From Oscillospiraceae bacterium Zagget12 (GTDB taxonomy: Bacteria > Bacillota > Clostridia > UBA1381), in NCBI GenBank assembly GCA_001941225.1, contig MSHM01000005.1, positions 42,491 through 106,490 on the forward strand: 64,000 bases of DNA, written 5' to 3'. This document shows positions 1 to 8,622 of the stretch, one piece after another. How positions within the stretch are numbered: the first letter of the stretch is position 1; the number at the start of each line of letters is the position of its first letter. The notes beneath the pieces are model-generated. The model did no database searches, was not told the origin of the DNA, and was given only the letters and a program-made list of their open reading frames with translations. The translations under genes were made by a program, and so were the position numbers.

Positions 1-2
1 AG

Positions 3-998
3 TATCAGGGCACCGTTGTCGGAGCTATGTTTTTCAATACGGGACTTATGAGCATAAAAAAGACAATGCTCAAGCTCTTTTCAATCTTCCTGATTTCCTC
101 GGCATTTTCGATACTTATAGCCGCGGCACTGGTGTATATGCAGTCGAAGAGAATATCAAAGCCGATAGGGGAGATTAATAAGGCGGCGAGAAATATAGCG
201 TCGGGTAATTTTGACAATCGCGTTGCCGTAACAAGCTCCGATGAAATCGGTCAGCTTGCGTCAAGTTTTAATTTTATGGCGGATTCGGTGAAAGAGCTTG
301 AAACGGCGCGGTCGGAATTTATAAGCGATGTGTCGCATGAGCTGCGCACGCCTATGACGAGTATTTCCGGATTTGTAGAGGGCATACTTGACGGCACAAT
401 TCCCGAGGAAAAACGGGACGAGTATCTTAAAATAGTTCTCGACGAGTCAAAACGGCTTACCAAGATGGTAAACGATATGCTTGAAATGTCGAAAATGTCC
501 TCAAGCGAGTATAAACTCGATATAACGAAATTCGACCTGAACGAGCTTACGAGAGTGTGCATAATAAGCCTCGGCAACAGGATTGACGAGAAAAATCTTG
601 AGCTTAATGTGGATTTTGAAAAGGATTCGATGATGGTGCTCGCGGATAAGGACGCTATACAGCGCGTCATAATAAATCTGCTTGACAATGCCATAAAGTT
701 CAGCTATCCCAATACGACCGTGGGCATACGCACATGGACGGAGGACGGCAGAGCGAGATTTTGCGTCGGCAACTTCGGCGACGGAATAAGCGGCGCGGAT
801 TTGAGAAATATTTTTAACCGTTTCTATAAGACGGATAAATCAAGAGTAAATCAAAAGAGCGGCGCGGGGCTGGGATTGTCGTTTGTGAAAAATATACTCA
901 CTCTCCACAGGCAAAATGTGTGGGTTGAGAGCGTCGATACAAAGGAAGGCTCCTCCGTAAAGTATACAAAATTTACATTTACACTGGAACTTGAGTGA
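3..998 (+). CDS. Sensor histidine kinase (HAMP-HisKA-HATPase), 5' end outside window
   Basis: This is the C-terminal part of a membrane sensor kinase that autophosphorylates on His and passes the phosphate to a response regulator. The reading frame is already open at the first bases of the window, so the sensor domain and start are missing. In order it shows a transmembrane helix (about codons 25-45), a HAMP linker beginning near SKRISKPIGE, an H-box SHELRTPMTSISG with the phospho-accepting His, an N-box LLDNAIKFS, and ATP-binding boxes FGDGISG and GAGLGLSFVKNI. The H-box resembles the WalK/PhoR group. The partner regulator would lie to the left. A new promoter follows immediately, so it is probably the last gene of its operon. 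The signal sensed cannot be inferred. Confidence 0.93.
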   Translation, partial: YQGTVVGAMFFNTGLMSIKKTMLKLFSIFLISSAFSILIAAALVYMQSKRISKPIGEINKAARNIASGNFDNRVAVTSSDEIGQLASSFNFMADSVKELETARSEFISDVSHELRTPMTSISGFVEGILDGTIPEEKRDEYLKIVLDESKRLTKMVNDMLEMSKMSSSEYKLDITKFDLNELTRVCIISLGNRIDEKNLELNVDFEKDSMMVLADKDAIQRVIINLLDNAIKFSYPNTTVGIRTWTEDGRARFCVGNFGDGISGADLRNIFNRFYKTDKSRVNQKSGAGLGLSFVKNILTLHRQNVWVESVDTKEGSSVKYTKFTFTLELE

Positions 999-1006
999 TT
1001 TTGCTA

Positions 1007-1035
1007 TTGACTGAAAATGAAAAAAGGTGTAAAAT
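1007..1035 (+). promoter_or_regulatory. Sigma-A promoter ahead of galT leader
   Basis: TTGACT and TAAAAT are separated by 17 bp, just after the kinase stop. The transcript would carry a strong SD (TAAGGAGG, about 1053-1060) and then the short reading frame at 1065, before reaching galT. Confidence 0.6.
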
Positions 1036-1064
1036 AAACTTATAGGAAAATTTAAGGAGGTAAC

Positions 1065-1216
1065 GTGAAAAATAAACTGCGCATCTCACCATTATTCGGA
1101 GCTTGACGTATAAGCATACGACGGCGCTCCTCATAACGGCAATCTGCTTGTTTCTTTTCCACGTTATGATTTGTGCCGCCGCAGGGCGGCGGAATGGAGG
1201 AAATATAAATGGCTGA
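1065..1216 (+). pseudogene. Possible gene remnant between promoter and galT
   Basis: A near-perfect SD is followed by GTG and 12 codons (VKNKLRISPLFG..) that end at TGA. A second frame (about 1106-1216) then encodes a hydrophobic stretch (ALLITAICLFLFH..) whose stop overlaps the galT start, as a translationally coupled upstream gene would. The pieces fit a small membrane protein that suffered an internal deletion or frameshift. The start vaguely recalls SpoIVFB-like M50 proteins, but this is too short to name. It could equally be non-coding leader. Confidence 0.25.
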
Positions 1217-2186
1217 ATTACGTTGGAACCCGCTTATAAAAGACTGGGTAATGATTGCATCGCACCGTCAGAACAGACCGCAGATGCCGAAGGATTGGTG
1301 TCCGTTTTGTCCGGGCTCGGGAAAGGTGCCCGATCATTTCACGGTATACAAGTATGATAACGATTTCCCTGCGCTTTCACAAAATCCGCCTCAGCCCGAT
1401 GATGTGGAAACAAGAATTTACAAAACAAAGCCGTCATACGGCAAGTGCGAGGTTATACTGTACTCTCCGGAGCATACCGTTACCTTGCCTGAGCTCCCCG
1501 TTGACCATATAAGAGAGCTTGTGGATTTGTGGACCGACAGATTTGTTGAAATAAGTAAGGACGAAAAAATCAAGTATGTATTTATATTTGAAAACAGGGG
1601 CGAGGTAGTAGGCGTTACAATGCCTCACCCGCACGGACAGATATACGGCTATTCGGTAGTCCCCAAAAAGCTTGAGCTTGAAATGGCGTCTTGCAAGGAG
1701 CATTTTGAGGAAACCAATAATTGCCTTATCTGCGATATGCTTGAGGACGAGGTTAAAGCCGAAAAGAGAATTATAACGGAAAACGACGACTTTATCGCAT
1801 TTTTGCCGTTCTTCAGCGAATACCCTTACGGTATGTACATAGCCGCCAAACGTCACATTCAGAACCTTTCACAAATGACGGACGGCGAAAAAACAAATCT
1901 TGCCAAGATATTAAAGGAAACTGCGGGCACTCTTGACAGCCTGTTTGATTACACATTCCCGTATATGATGTGTATGTATCAAAATCCCGTAAACGGTGAG
2001 GACGTATCGGACTATTATCATTTCCATATCGCTTTTTATCCTCCGATGAGAAGTGCGGATAAGGTCAAGTTCAACGCGTCTTCGGAAACGGGAGCATGGG
2101 CGCATTGCAACCCGACGGCACCCGAGGAAAAGGCGGAGGAGCTTAGAGCGGCTCACGAGAAATTTCTTAAGAAAATGAACGGTTAA
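1209..2186 (+). CDS. galT: Galactose-1-phosphate uridylyltransferase
   Basis: GalT exchanges UMP between UDP-glucose and galactose-1-phosphate in the Leloir pathway, in the cytoplasm. The 325-residue protein has the HIT-superfamily active site HPHGQIY, whose second His is the uridylylated nucleophile, and an N-terminal zinc pair CPFC. Its length matches the short bacterial type. The ATG at 1209 has an SD (GGAGG) at good spacing. It converges with a galactokinase-like gene across a shared terminator. No galE or functional galK is visible nearby, so the galactose-1-phosphate source must be elsewhere. The expected galK partner is the degenerate homologue at 2236-3297. Confidence 0.93.
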   Translation: MAELRWNPLIKDWVMIASHRQNRPQMPKDWCPFCPGSGKVPDHFTVYKYDNDFPALSQNPPQPDDVETRIYKTKPSYGKCEVILYSPEHTVTLPELPVDHIRELVDLWTDRFVEISKDEKIKYVFIFENRGEVVGVTMPHPHGQIYGYSVVPKKLELEMASCKEHFEETNNCLICDMLEDEVKAEKRIITENDDFIAFLPFFSEYPYGMYIAAKRHIQNLSQMTDGEKTNLAKILKETAGTLDSLFDYTFPYMMCMYQNPVNGEDVSDYYHFHIAFYPPMRSADKVKFNASSETGAWAHCNPTAPEEKAEELRAAHEKFLKKMNG

Positions 2187-2196
2187 AACCGATAAT

Positions 2197-2230
2197 AAAA
2201 AACGCGGCAAAAATTATGCCGCGTTTTTTT
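2197..2230. terminator. Bidirectional terminator, galT / galactokinase-like gene
   Basis: An 8-bp stem (ACGCGGCA/TGCCGCGT) has A-runs on the left and T-runs on the right, so it can serve both convergent genes. Confidence 0.85.
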
Positions 2231-2235
2231 GCATA

Positions 2236-3297
2236 TTAAGCCGGCTCGGATATGCAGAAGGTCGGCTGATAGCCGATGGTGTTTTCAAAATCATTGCGCA
2301 TCATACCGAGTACATAATCAATCTTATCGTTTTCGACGATTGCGATAATTCCGTTTTTCCAAGAGCGCACCGCCTTGACGCCGTCAAGAGAGCGGCTCTC
2401 CCGCGCCAGAAACAAATGCTCCCTGCCCAAATCCCAAAAGCGTTCCATAGACTTCTGCGATGTGTTCATTTCGGTAAACAGGGTTTTAATATCACACCGC
2501 TTAAGCGCCGCGCACGCCGTTTTTATGCGCGCGTTCTCGTTCACAAGGTGATACATATATCTCAGAGCCGTTTTATCCTTGAAGGACGATTTAACGCCGG
2601 AGAACATTTCGGGAGTAACCTCGGATATTGTCCCGATATGCGGATAGACGCGGCGAATTTGGTCAAAAGCGTATTTAATTTGCTTTGAGCGGTCTTTGTC
2701 CTTTTCGGTGCAGTGAGCCGAAAGAATTTTATATCCCGAAAGCGGGAGAGGAAAATTTTTAGGCTCTCCCGACGAGATGAGAGTGCAGTAACCCGTTCTC
2801 GATGAAACAGTCGCGAGATACGGGTCTGTAAGAGAGCCGCGAGCCGCCAAAGCGGCGGTTTCGAGCGCGTCCGTTTCAATACCGCTTACGCGCATAAGCG
2901 ACTGTACAAGAGTGACGGCAAAAGCCTCTTTTCGCGGCAAAAATTCGGGAATTGAGCAATCGTAAAGTATTTGAGCGCCTTTCGCGCCGCGCCGCGCAAG
3001 ACAGTGCATCAGGCTTACCGCGTCAAAGTCAAAGCCGCGGAAAAGCTCCGCTCTGTCGCCGAAATTATATACAAGGCACTTGTTTGTATCGGTGCTTTGC
3101 AGCTTGATTATGTTGCCGCCCATAGCGCGGGCGAACATTTGCACGCGCATAGAAAGCGCACAGGTGAGCGACGGCGCGTATTCAATGCCGCAATGCCCGA
3201 GCAGCGCGCACAAAAGCCCGTTTGAAACAAAATGCAGAAAATTGTCAGAGGCGCTGTAACGCTTGTAAAAATCCTCTTTTAATTCGGGTAAATTCAA
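2236..3297 (-). CDS. Degenerate galactokinase-family (GHMP) protein
   Basis: The protein (about 353 residues) reads as a galactokinase homologue that has lost its catalytic motifs. Family-like parts are the N-terminal region aligning with the galactokinase signature (here LLGHCGIEYAPS instead of the GRvNLIGEHtDY type), the helical segment with HLVNENARIKTACAALKR, which matches the conserved region of the C-terminal half, and the end IGYQPTFCISEPA, which matches the usual GhkPefyv terminus. The ATP-binding GLSSSA-type loop and the Gly-rich C-terminal GGGF motif are not recognisable. TTG at 3297 lies 8 nt from AAGGAG and is preferred over GTG at 3306, which abuts the SD. Convergence with galT supports the assignment. 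It may be a pseudo-kinase with a binding or regulatory role, or an enzyme of changed specificity. Confidence 0.6.
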   Translation of the reverse strand: MNLPELKEDFYKRYSASDNFLHFVSNGLLCALLGHCGIEYAPSLTCALSMRVQMFARAMGGNIIKLQSTDTNKCLVYNFGDRAELFRGFDFDAVSLMHCLARRGAKGAQILYDCSIPEFLPRKEAFAVTLVQSLMRVSGIETDALETAALAARGSLTDPYLATVSSRTGYCTLISSGEPKNFPLPLSGYKILSAHCTEKDKDRSKQIKYAFDQIRRVYPHIGTISEVTPEMFSGVKSSFKDKTALRYMYHLVNENARIKTACAALKRCDIKTLFTEMNTSQKSMERFWDLGREHLFLARESRSLDGVKAVRSWKNGIIAIVENDKIDYVLGMMRNDFENTIGYQPTFCISEPA

Positions 3298-3394
3298 AAA
3301 TATCACTCCTTTTTAATCATTTTACCCAAAAACTGAAAATAAATCCGCGAAAGCGTAAAGATAAAATAATTCAAGGCAGTGATATTTTAAAAAA

Positions 3395-4114
3395 TCAAAG
3401 CGCGTTGTATGCCGCGTCGTCTACGGGTTCAAGCCATTCATTGCTTGCGCCCTCAGCCGGAATTTCCACGGCGATATGAGTAAAATAGCCGTCCTTGCCG
3501 GCTCCGTGCCAGTGCTTAATCTCCGGCGCGATATAAACGACATCACCGGGCATAAGCTTTCTTGCCGGCTTGAGCCATTCCTGATACCAACCCTCGCCGT
3601 CCGTGCATAACAGCAGCTGTCCGCCCTTGTGGTGTATATGCCAGTTATTGCGGCAGCGCGGCTCAAAGGTCACGTTAAAAACTCCGACGCCGTCGGTATT
3701 CAACGGCTTTAGATAGCTTTTGCCTACAAAATACTTAGCGAACGCGTCATTCGGCGCGCCCAATCCAAAGAGCGAATCGCTCTCGCCCAAGCTGTCCTCC
3801 GCGTAAACCTCGCGAACCATAGGGAATACCGCCCAAGCGTTCGGCCAGCCGACATAGAACGCGATGTGAGTGATAATCTCCGCCATTTCGGATTTTGTTA
3901 TGCCGTGATTTTTCGCGTTTTGAATGTGATATTTTAAGGAACTGTCGGTAATTCCCTTTGAAATAAGCGCCGTTACCGTAATCATACAACGGTCGCGCAG
4001 CGACAGCTTATCCTCTCTCGACCAAACCTCTCCGAATAAAATATCATCATTCAGCTCAGCAAATTTCGGAGCTAAATCTCCCAATGAATTTCTTCCCGCT
4101 GTTTGCTTTTCCAT
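3395..4114 (-). CDS. Carboxymuconolactone decarboxylase-like / cupin fusion protein
   Basis: Residues about 15-110 are a CMD/AhpD-like all-helical domain (RDRCMITVTALISKG, then the amphipathic pair ITHIAFYVGWPNAW). It lacks the CxxC of peroxidase AhpD, so an AhpD activity is unlikely. Residues about 135-220 are a cupin with WHIHHKGGQ (metal-ligand His; the usual Glu is Gln) and PGDVVYIAPEIKHWHGA. Such fusions are common in anaerobes and are usually annotated only by domain; a small-molecule decarboxylase/isomerase or oxidative-stress role is inference. It is a single gene with its own promoter (4159-4188) and SD AAAGGAG, divergent from the glycosidase at 4286. Confidence 0.85.
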   Translation of the reverse strand: MEKQTAGRNSLGDLAPKFAELNDDILFGEVWSREDKLSLRDRCMITVTALISKGITDSSLKYHIQNAKNHGITKSEMAEIITHIAFYVGWPNAWAVFPMVREVYAEDSLGESDSLFGLGAPNDAFAKYFVGKSYLKPLNTDGVGVFNVTFEPRCRNNWHIHHKGGQLLLCTDGEGWYQEWLKPARKLMPGDVVYIAPEIKHWHGAGKDGYFTHIAVEIPAEGASNEWLEPVDDAAYNAL

Positions 4115-4158
4115 AGTGTGAATCTCCTTTCCTTTAATCGGTAAATTTTGATAGTTTA

Positions 4159-4188
4159 ATTATACAGCATTGTAAATCAAATGTCCAA
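4159..4188 (-). promoter_or_regulatory. Promoter of CMD-cupin gene
   Basis: On the minus strand TTGGAC is followed after 18 bp by TATAAT, about 45 bp upstream of the ATG. Confidence 0.55.
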
Positions 4189-4214
4189 TACTTATAAAGA
4201 ATAATTATCAATGC

Positions 4215-4243
4215 TTGACGGCTATATTTAAAGAATGTATAAT
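4215..4243 (+). promoter_or_regulatory. Promoter of GH106-like gene
   Basis: TTGACG, 17 bp, TATAAT. It is divergent from the CMD-cupin promoter in the same 171-bp gap. Confidence 0.65.
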
Positions 4244-4285
4244 ACCATATGTAAATAAACCCACGCATAGCATAGGTGAGAATGT

Positions 4286-6385
4286 ATGATAAATAGAATA
4301 ATAAGCGAAATTATAAATCCGAGCAAGGAATTTTCTCCGATACCGTTTTGGTTTTTGAACGATGAGCTTGACGAGGCGGAATTAAAGCGCCGGCTTGAGG
4401 ACTTTAACGAAAAGGGCGTAAACGGAGTTGTACTGCACCCGAGAATAGGGATTCCCGAAAGTACGGAATATTTGTCCGAGGAATACTTTGATATTATACG
4501 ATTTATTGTTAAAACCGCAAAGGAGCTTGATATGCTCATTGTGCTGTATGACGAGGCAATGTATCCGTCCGGCTCGGCGCACGGACTTGTCGTAAATAGC
4601 AACCCCGATTTCGCGTCGGTCGGAATCAAGCTGACGGACAATCCCGACGAAGGCAAGGTAATTGCGGCGTTTGACGACGGTTACTGTATCGTAAGCCGCA
4701 AATGCGGCGGTACGATACGCGGTATTCATTTCGGCGAGGATGACGGCGAGGAAAACGCGCCGCTTTCGGCGGATATATTAAATCCGGACGCGGTCGATAA
4801 ATTTATCAATCTTACGCATAACGCGTATTACAGTCGGCTCAGCGAATATTTCGGCAATACAATTATCGGCTTTTTTACCGATGAGCCGTGTATTCTCGGC
4901 AGAAACTCGGCGGGATATTTCGAGTGGACGGACGGTTTTGAAAATGACATTATACGCGCGGGCGGCAAGCCGGAAGAGCTGCGCGGATTGTTTGACGGCG
5001 AGGAAAACGAAACGGTAAAAATATACGGACGGCTTATTCGTGAAAGGCTAAATAATGTGTATTACAAGCGGCTGTATGATTGGTGCGGCGCGCACGGCGT
5101 CGCGCTTATGGGACACCCCAAAGACAGCGGCGACATAGACGAGGAAAGTTTTTTCCATATTCCCGGGCAGGATCTCGTTTTCAGATGGGTATCGCCCGAG
5201 AACGGAGGAACGGTCGGAGTACATTCGGTGCAGGCAAAATGCTCGTCCGACGCGGCAAGGCACAGCGGCAAACGAAGAAATATGAATGAGTGTTTCGGAG
5301 TATGCTCAAGGGAAAATATACCGTGGTATTTCACAGCCGATGATATGAAATGGTACATTGACTGGCTCGGCGTGAGAGGTGTGAATATGTTTGTGCCGCA
5401 CGCGTTTTACTACAGCTTGACGGGAAAGCGTAAGGACGAGCGTCCGCCCGATGTCGGACCGAACAATATATGGTGGCGGCACTATAAGCTGTTCTCCGAT
5501 TATATCAAGAGAGTGTCGTATATAATGACGGATTCCGAAAACTGCGCCAAAACGGCGGTTTTGTGCGAGAGCGGAGCTGTTCCGTATGAGAGCGTCAGGG
5601 AGCTTTATGAAAGGCAGATTGAATTTAATTATCTTCCGTACAGCCTTCTAAATTCCGCGTGCGCTGAAAACGGCAGACTGAAAATCGCGGGCTATGAATA
5701 CAAATATATCATCGGCGAAACAACGCTCCCGATAAAGTCAATTAAAAGCGCAGACGAGATAGACGAGCGCGATTTCCACACGAGCATACCGGAAAAGGAT
5801 TTACGCGTCAGCCATCTTATAAAGCACGGAGTGCATATGTATTTTATCGTAAACGAGGGCGAGAATGATGTCGGCGTAAAGGCTGATATGCCGCTGTCGG
5901 GAACACCCGTGGCGATGGATTTATGGAGCGGCAAATATTATAAAATGCCGAGCGTATTTAAAGACGGCAGGACGTATATTGACCTGTCCCTGAAATGGCG
6001 CGAAAGTCTGCTGATATTGTTTGACACTGACGGAGATAACGAATATCCCATGATGCCGGAGCAAACCCTGATAGACGGATTGGATTTTAAACTAATCGAG
6101 GAAAACAGTGCGGATATTACCAAAACATATGCCGCCCGTTATCAAAAGCAGGCGGGTGCGCGAAATGAATATTTGCGCGTTAAATTCGACGAAATGGCGG
6201 AATGTTATGTAAACGGCACATTTTGCGGAGCAAGCTTTTTCAACCGAGGATTTCGCATCGGAGAGTATTTAACCGACGGAATCAATGAGATAAGGCTTGT
6301 AATAACGGGGAATATAGCCAACAAATATTCAAATAAAAAAATCTCTTACGGATTGAATTTGCCCGATGATTTTGTCGGAGCATAG
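4286..6385 (+). CDS. Putative cytoplasmic glycoside hydrolase, GH106-like (alpha-L-rhamnosidase-related)
   Basis: This 699-residue protein begins with the pattern of the GH106 and related barrel proteins: PFWFLNDELDEAELKRRL, then GVNGVVLHPR (barrel strand 2) and MLIVLYDEAMYPSGSAHG (the conserved Asp-Glu strand). A (beta/alpha)8 barrel spans about residues 10-450, and the C-terminal part (about 560-690) resembles a jelly-roll carbohydrate-binding fold. There is no signal peptide, so it would act on imported oligosaccharides. Family members cleave terminal rhamnose or are uncharacterised, so the substrate is inferred. Together with the PL11 lyase (22079) and the DUF1961 gene (38210) it suggests rhamnogalacturonan use. 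It has its own promoter and terminator. Confidence 0.7.
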   Translation: MINRIISEIINPSKEFSPIPFWFLNDELDEAELKRRLEDFNEKGVNGVVLHPRIGIPESTEYLSEEYFDIIRFIVKTAKELDMLIVLYDEAMYPSGSAHGLVVNSNPDFASVGIKLTDNPDEGKVIAAFDDGYCIVSRKCGGTIRGIHFGEDDGEENAPLSADILNPDAVDKFINLTHNAYYSRLSEYFGNTIIGFFTDEPCILGRNSAGYFEWTDGFENDIIRAGGKPEELRGLFDGEENETVKIYGRLIRERLNNVYYKRLYDWCGAHGVALMGHPKDSGDIDEESFFHIPGQDLVFRWVSPENGGTVGVHSVQAKCSSDAARHSGKRRNMNECFGVCSRENIPWYFTADDMKWYIDWLGVRGVNMFVPHAFYYSLTGKRKDERPPDVGPNNIWWRHYKLFSDYIKRVSYIMTDSENCAKTAVLCESGAVPYESVRELYERQIEFNYLPYSLLNSACAENGRLKIAGYEYKYIIGETTLPIKSIKSADEIDERDFHTSIPEKDLRVSHLIKHGVHMYFIVNEGENDVGVKADMPLSGTPVAMDLWSGKYYKMPSVFKDGRTYIDLSLKWRESLLILFDTDGDNEYPMMPEQTLIDGLDFKLIEENSADITKTYAARYQKQAGARNEYLRVKFDEMAECYVNGTFCGASFFNRGFRIGEYLTDGINEIRLVITGNIANKYSNKKISYGLNLPDDFVGA

Positions 6386-6404
6386 CAGAGGGTATACAAA
6401 TTCT

Positions 6405-6436
6405 CAATAAAAAAGAGCCTTTCGGCTCTTTTTTAT
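6405..6436. terminator. Bidirectional terminator, GH106-like gene / S8 protease gene
   Basis: A 7-bp stem (AAGAGCC/GGCTCTT) with a TTTC loop is flanked by A- and T-runs. A degraded version of the same sequence sits at 8665-8692 on the other side of the protease gene. Confidence 0.85.
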
Positions 6437-6442
6437 ATGAAA

Positions 6443-8461
6443 TCACTGATTTTCGTAATAGAAATCAAAGGTCCAATAAATCCTGCCGTCCTCGTCCTCG
6501 TCGGACGCGCCTATGCCTATGTGGGTGAAGGTGGTTGACATCATAGTGGTGTACACGGTTCTGTAGCCGGCATTTTTTGTAATATCTTCCATAAGCGCCT
6601 CCGCGTCGCCTATGTACGATACAACCGCCTCGGAATATGTTGCTGACGGGATTACTCCGCTTTGCGTTGCTGCACTGAAACGGTCGTTAATTTCTATTAT
6701 TTTGCCGTTCTCGTCCTCATCATCAAAGGTTGTTGTTCCCACTTTGAGCATATACTGCGAGTGTGAGAGAGCGAACTTCGCCACGTCATCATCATAGATT
6801 AACGCGTCTAATTCCTGATCGGCGCGTGCGGCGTTTATCGCCTCAAACATTGTCTGCTCCGGTGAAGAGGTTTCCGTAGGCTCCGCCGTTTCCGCAGGCA
6901 CTGTTGTTTCCGCAGGCTCCGTTGTTTCTGTAGGCTCCGTTGTTTCTTCGGGTGCGGCTGTTTCTTCGGGTATTGGTGTTTCGGTGGGCAGCGCGGCATA
7001 TTCGTCCGAAACCCAAGCGCTTATGCATGCCATCATACCGTGCCATAGGAATAATTTATCCGGAATCATTTCATTACCCATATTATAGGTGTACACGCCG
7101 TTATCGCTCTCAAGCTCGCTCAGATTTATTATCTTGAGCGAAACAAGCCTGCGCGACTCGTCATAGTCCGCCGCGAAGATAACCGCGTCGGTGTCGTTTG
7201 TTTCAACAGTGATTTCGGCGGTTTCCGCGTTGTATGAAAGATTGCTGTAGTTATTCGGGTCAAATGTAAATTCGGGTGTCGGCGTCGGCTCCTCTGTCGG
7301 CTCCGTTGTGGAATTTATTCCGGCAAGCTCCTCAACGCGCTCGATAACCTTTTCCGCGTCGATAAGTCCGTAGCCGTAGTTGGTATCATAACCCTCATCG
7401 CCCAAATCCTCGGAGGTTTCCTTTAAAATTTCCATAAACTGCGCGGTTGTAAGCTCAGGATATATGCTTTTGGCAACGGCAGCGACAGCCGAAACGTGCG
7501 GAGCTGCCTGGGACGTACCGGAGCAGCCCTCAATCGCGTAGCCGCCGTCGGCAGATTCGACAGGGGAAAGACAGAAGATCGAGTCGTAAGTAGAGTCCGT
7601 TTGAAGATGCTTTCCGCCGGGCGCGACTACAAATACGCTATCGTTCCTCTGCGAGAAATAGCAAAGCTCCTTATCCCTCGAAACCGCTCCGACACCGATT
7701 ACGTTGTCAAACGCAGCGGGATAGGTTAAATCCGCATAATGCACTTCATCGGCTCCACTGTTTCCTACGGACGCGATGATTATTACACCCTTTTCCGTAA
7801 GTGTGTCAATAGGCTCCTTCAGCAGCGCAATTTGATCCTCGTCAAGGTCTGTTGCACCCAAGCTCATATTTATAACGTCCAGACCGTCATACTCGCAAGC
7901 CATGTGGAGCGCGGCTATTATGTGCTCGAGGTCGGACGAGGTGTGGTCGTCGAACACTTTTATAATAATAAGCTCCGCCTCGTCGGCAATTCCGGCAAGG
8001 TATTCTCCGTTATTTGTCTGCGCGGCGATAATTCCCGCTACGGTAGTGCCGTGTCCGCTTGTGTCGGTAACGTCGGTAACATCGGTTACGTCCGATGTGT
8101 CCTCTTCCGTTTCACTGCCGCTGCCGGAGGTATCATCTTCCGTTTCACTGCCGGAGCCGGACGTATCATCTTCCGTTTCACTGCCGGTGCCGGACGCGTC
8201 CTCGTCCGATTCGGCGGTAACATCTGATGTGTCCTCATCTGTTCCATCGGCGTTGTCTGATGTGTCCTCGCTCGATTGGGCGGCATACATATTATATGTA
8301 TAGATTACCTTATCCGAGTTAATGTCCGGGTGCTCCGTAAAAAGTCCGGTGTCGATAATGCAGACCGTCGCTCCGTCGCCGCGGTATTCCTTTTCCCAAA
8401 GGTAAGGAATGTTTATCAGCGGCAGCGACCATTGATAGCCGTAATACGGGTCGTTGGGCAC
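6443..8461 (-). CDS. Subtilisin-family (S8) serine protease with C-terminal CAP domain; 5' end damaged
   Basis: The catalytic triad is intact: Asp37 in IIDTGL, His137 in SGHGTTVAG, Ser317 in GCSGTSQAAPH, with oxyanion Asn234. An acidic, Ser/Thr/Asp/Glu-rich insert of about 70 residues, including three 11-residue repeats, separates Asp and His (about 100 residues apart against about 32 in subtilisin). After the protease come a Pro/Thr linker, a small beta domain (about 390-480, KLFLWHG), a Thr/Glu/Pro repeat linker, and a CAP/SCP domain (about 535-672). The frame opens only at a GTG without SD. Upstream in-frame sequence (ENAPVYLHTSESETQYVP) continues to a TGA at 8540-8542, and the signal peptide start lies in another frame (8567). 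Export is therefore doubtful as the sequence stands. Confidence 0.75.
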   Translation of the reverse strand: MPNDPYYGYQWSLPLINIPYLWEKEYRGDGATVCIIDTGLFTEHPDINSDKVIYTYNMYAAQSSEDTSDNADGTDEDTSDVTAESDEDASGTGSETEDDTSGSGSETEDDTSGSGSETEEDTSDVTDVTDVTDTSGHGTTVAGIIAAQTNNGEYLAGIADEAELIIIKVFDDHTSSDLEHIIAALHMACEYDGLDVINMSLGATDLDEDQIALLKEPIDTLTEKGVIIIASVGNSGADEVHYADLTYPAAFDNVIGVGAVSRDKELCYFSQRNDSVFVVAPGGKHLQTDSTYDSIFCLSPVESADGGYAIEGCSGTSQAAPHVSAVAAVAKSIYPELTTAQFMEILKETSEDLGDEGYDTNYGYGLIDAEKVIERVEELAGINSTTEPTEEPTPTPEFTFDPNNYSNLSYNAETAEITVETNDTDAVIFAADYDESRRLVSLKIINLSELESDNGVYTYNMGNEMIPDKLFLWHGMMACISAWVSDEYAALPTETPIPEETAAPEETTEPTETTEPAETTVPAETAEPTETSSPEQTMFEAINAARADQELDALIYDDDVAKFALSHSQYMLKVGTTTFDDEDENGKIIEINDRFSAATQSGVIPSATYSEAVVSYIGDAEALMEDITKNAGYRTVYTTMMSTTFTHIGIGASDEDEDGRIYWTFDFYYENQ
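8100..8200 (-). repeat. In-frame 33-bp tandem repeat in S8 protease
   Basis: Three units encode SGSGSETEDDT-like 11-mers inside the loop between catalytic Asp and His. This is expandable acidic low-complexity sequence, not a CRISPR. Confidence 0.7.
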
Positions 8462-8567
8462 GTATTGCGTTTCGGATTCGGAGGTATGCAGGTATACCGG
8501 CGCGTTTTCGGCGATAATCGCAATATCGTCCTTGTTTACTCAGTGCCGTTAATTTTATTTTTTTCAT
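8462..8567 (-). pseudogene. Out-of-frame 5' fragment of the S8 protease gene (truncated signal peptide)
   Basis: ATG at 8567 has an SD-like GGAAG and a good promoter (8623-8651). It starts MKKIKLTAL, a classic signal-peptide n-region, but the hydrophobic core is missing and the frame runs into unrelated residues. From 8539 downward, the frame of the protease encodes plausible propeptide (NKDDIAIIAENAPVYLHT). A deletion that also shifted the frame, joining codon 9 or so to mid-propeptide, explains both. Confidence 0.5.
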
Positions 8568-8622
8568 TTTATCAACTTCCATTCTGAATTTATTTTTACG
8601 AGAAATAAAGGTCCTTATTATA

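Noticed and set aside
8100..8200. Short regular repeats as a CRISPR array
   Set aside because: The units are 33 bp, in frame, without spacers, and encode an acidic peptide repeat in the protease gene.
7739..8227. Long plus-strand frame opposite the S8 protease
   Set aside because: It mirrors the repetitive coding strand, has no SD or family resemblance, and lies wholly inside a recognised gene.
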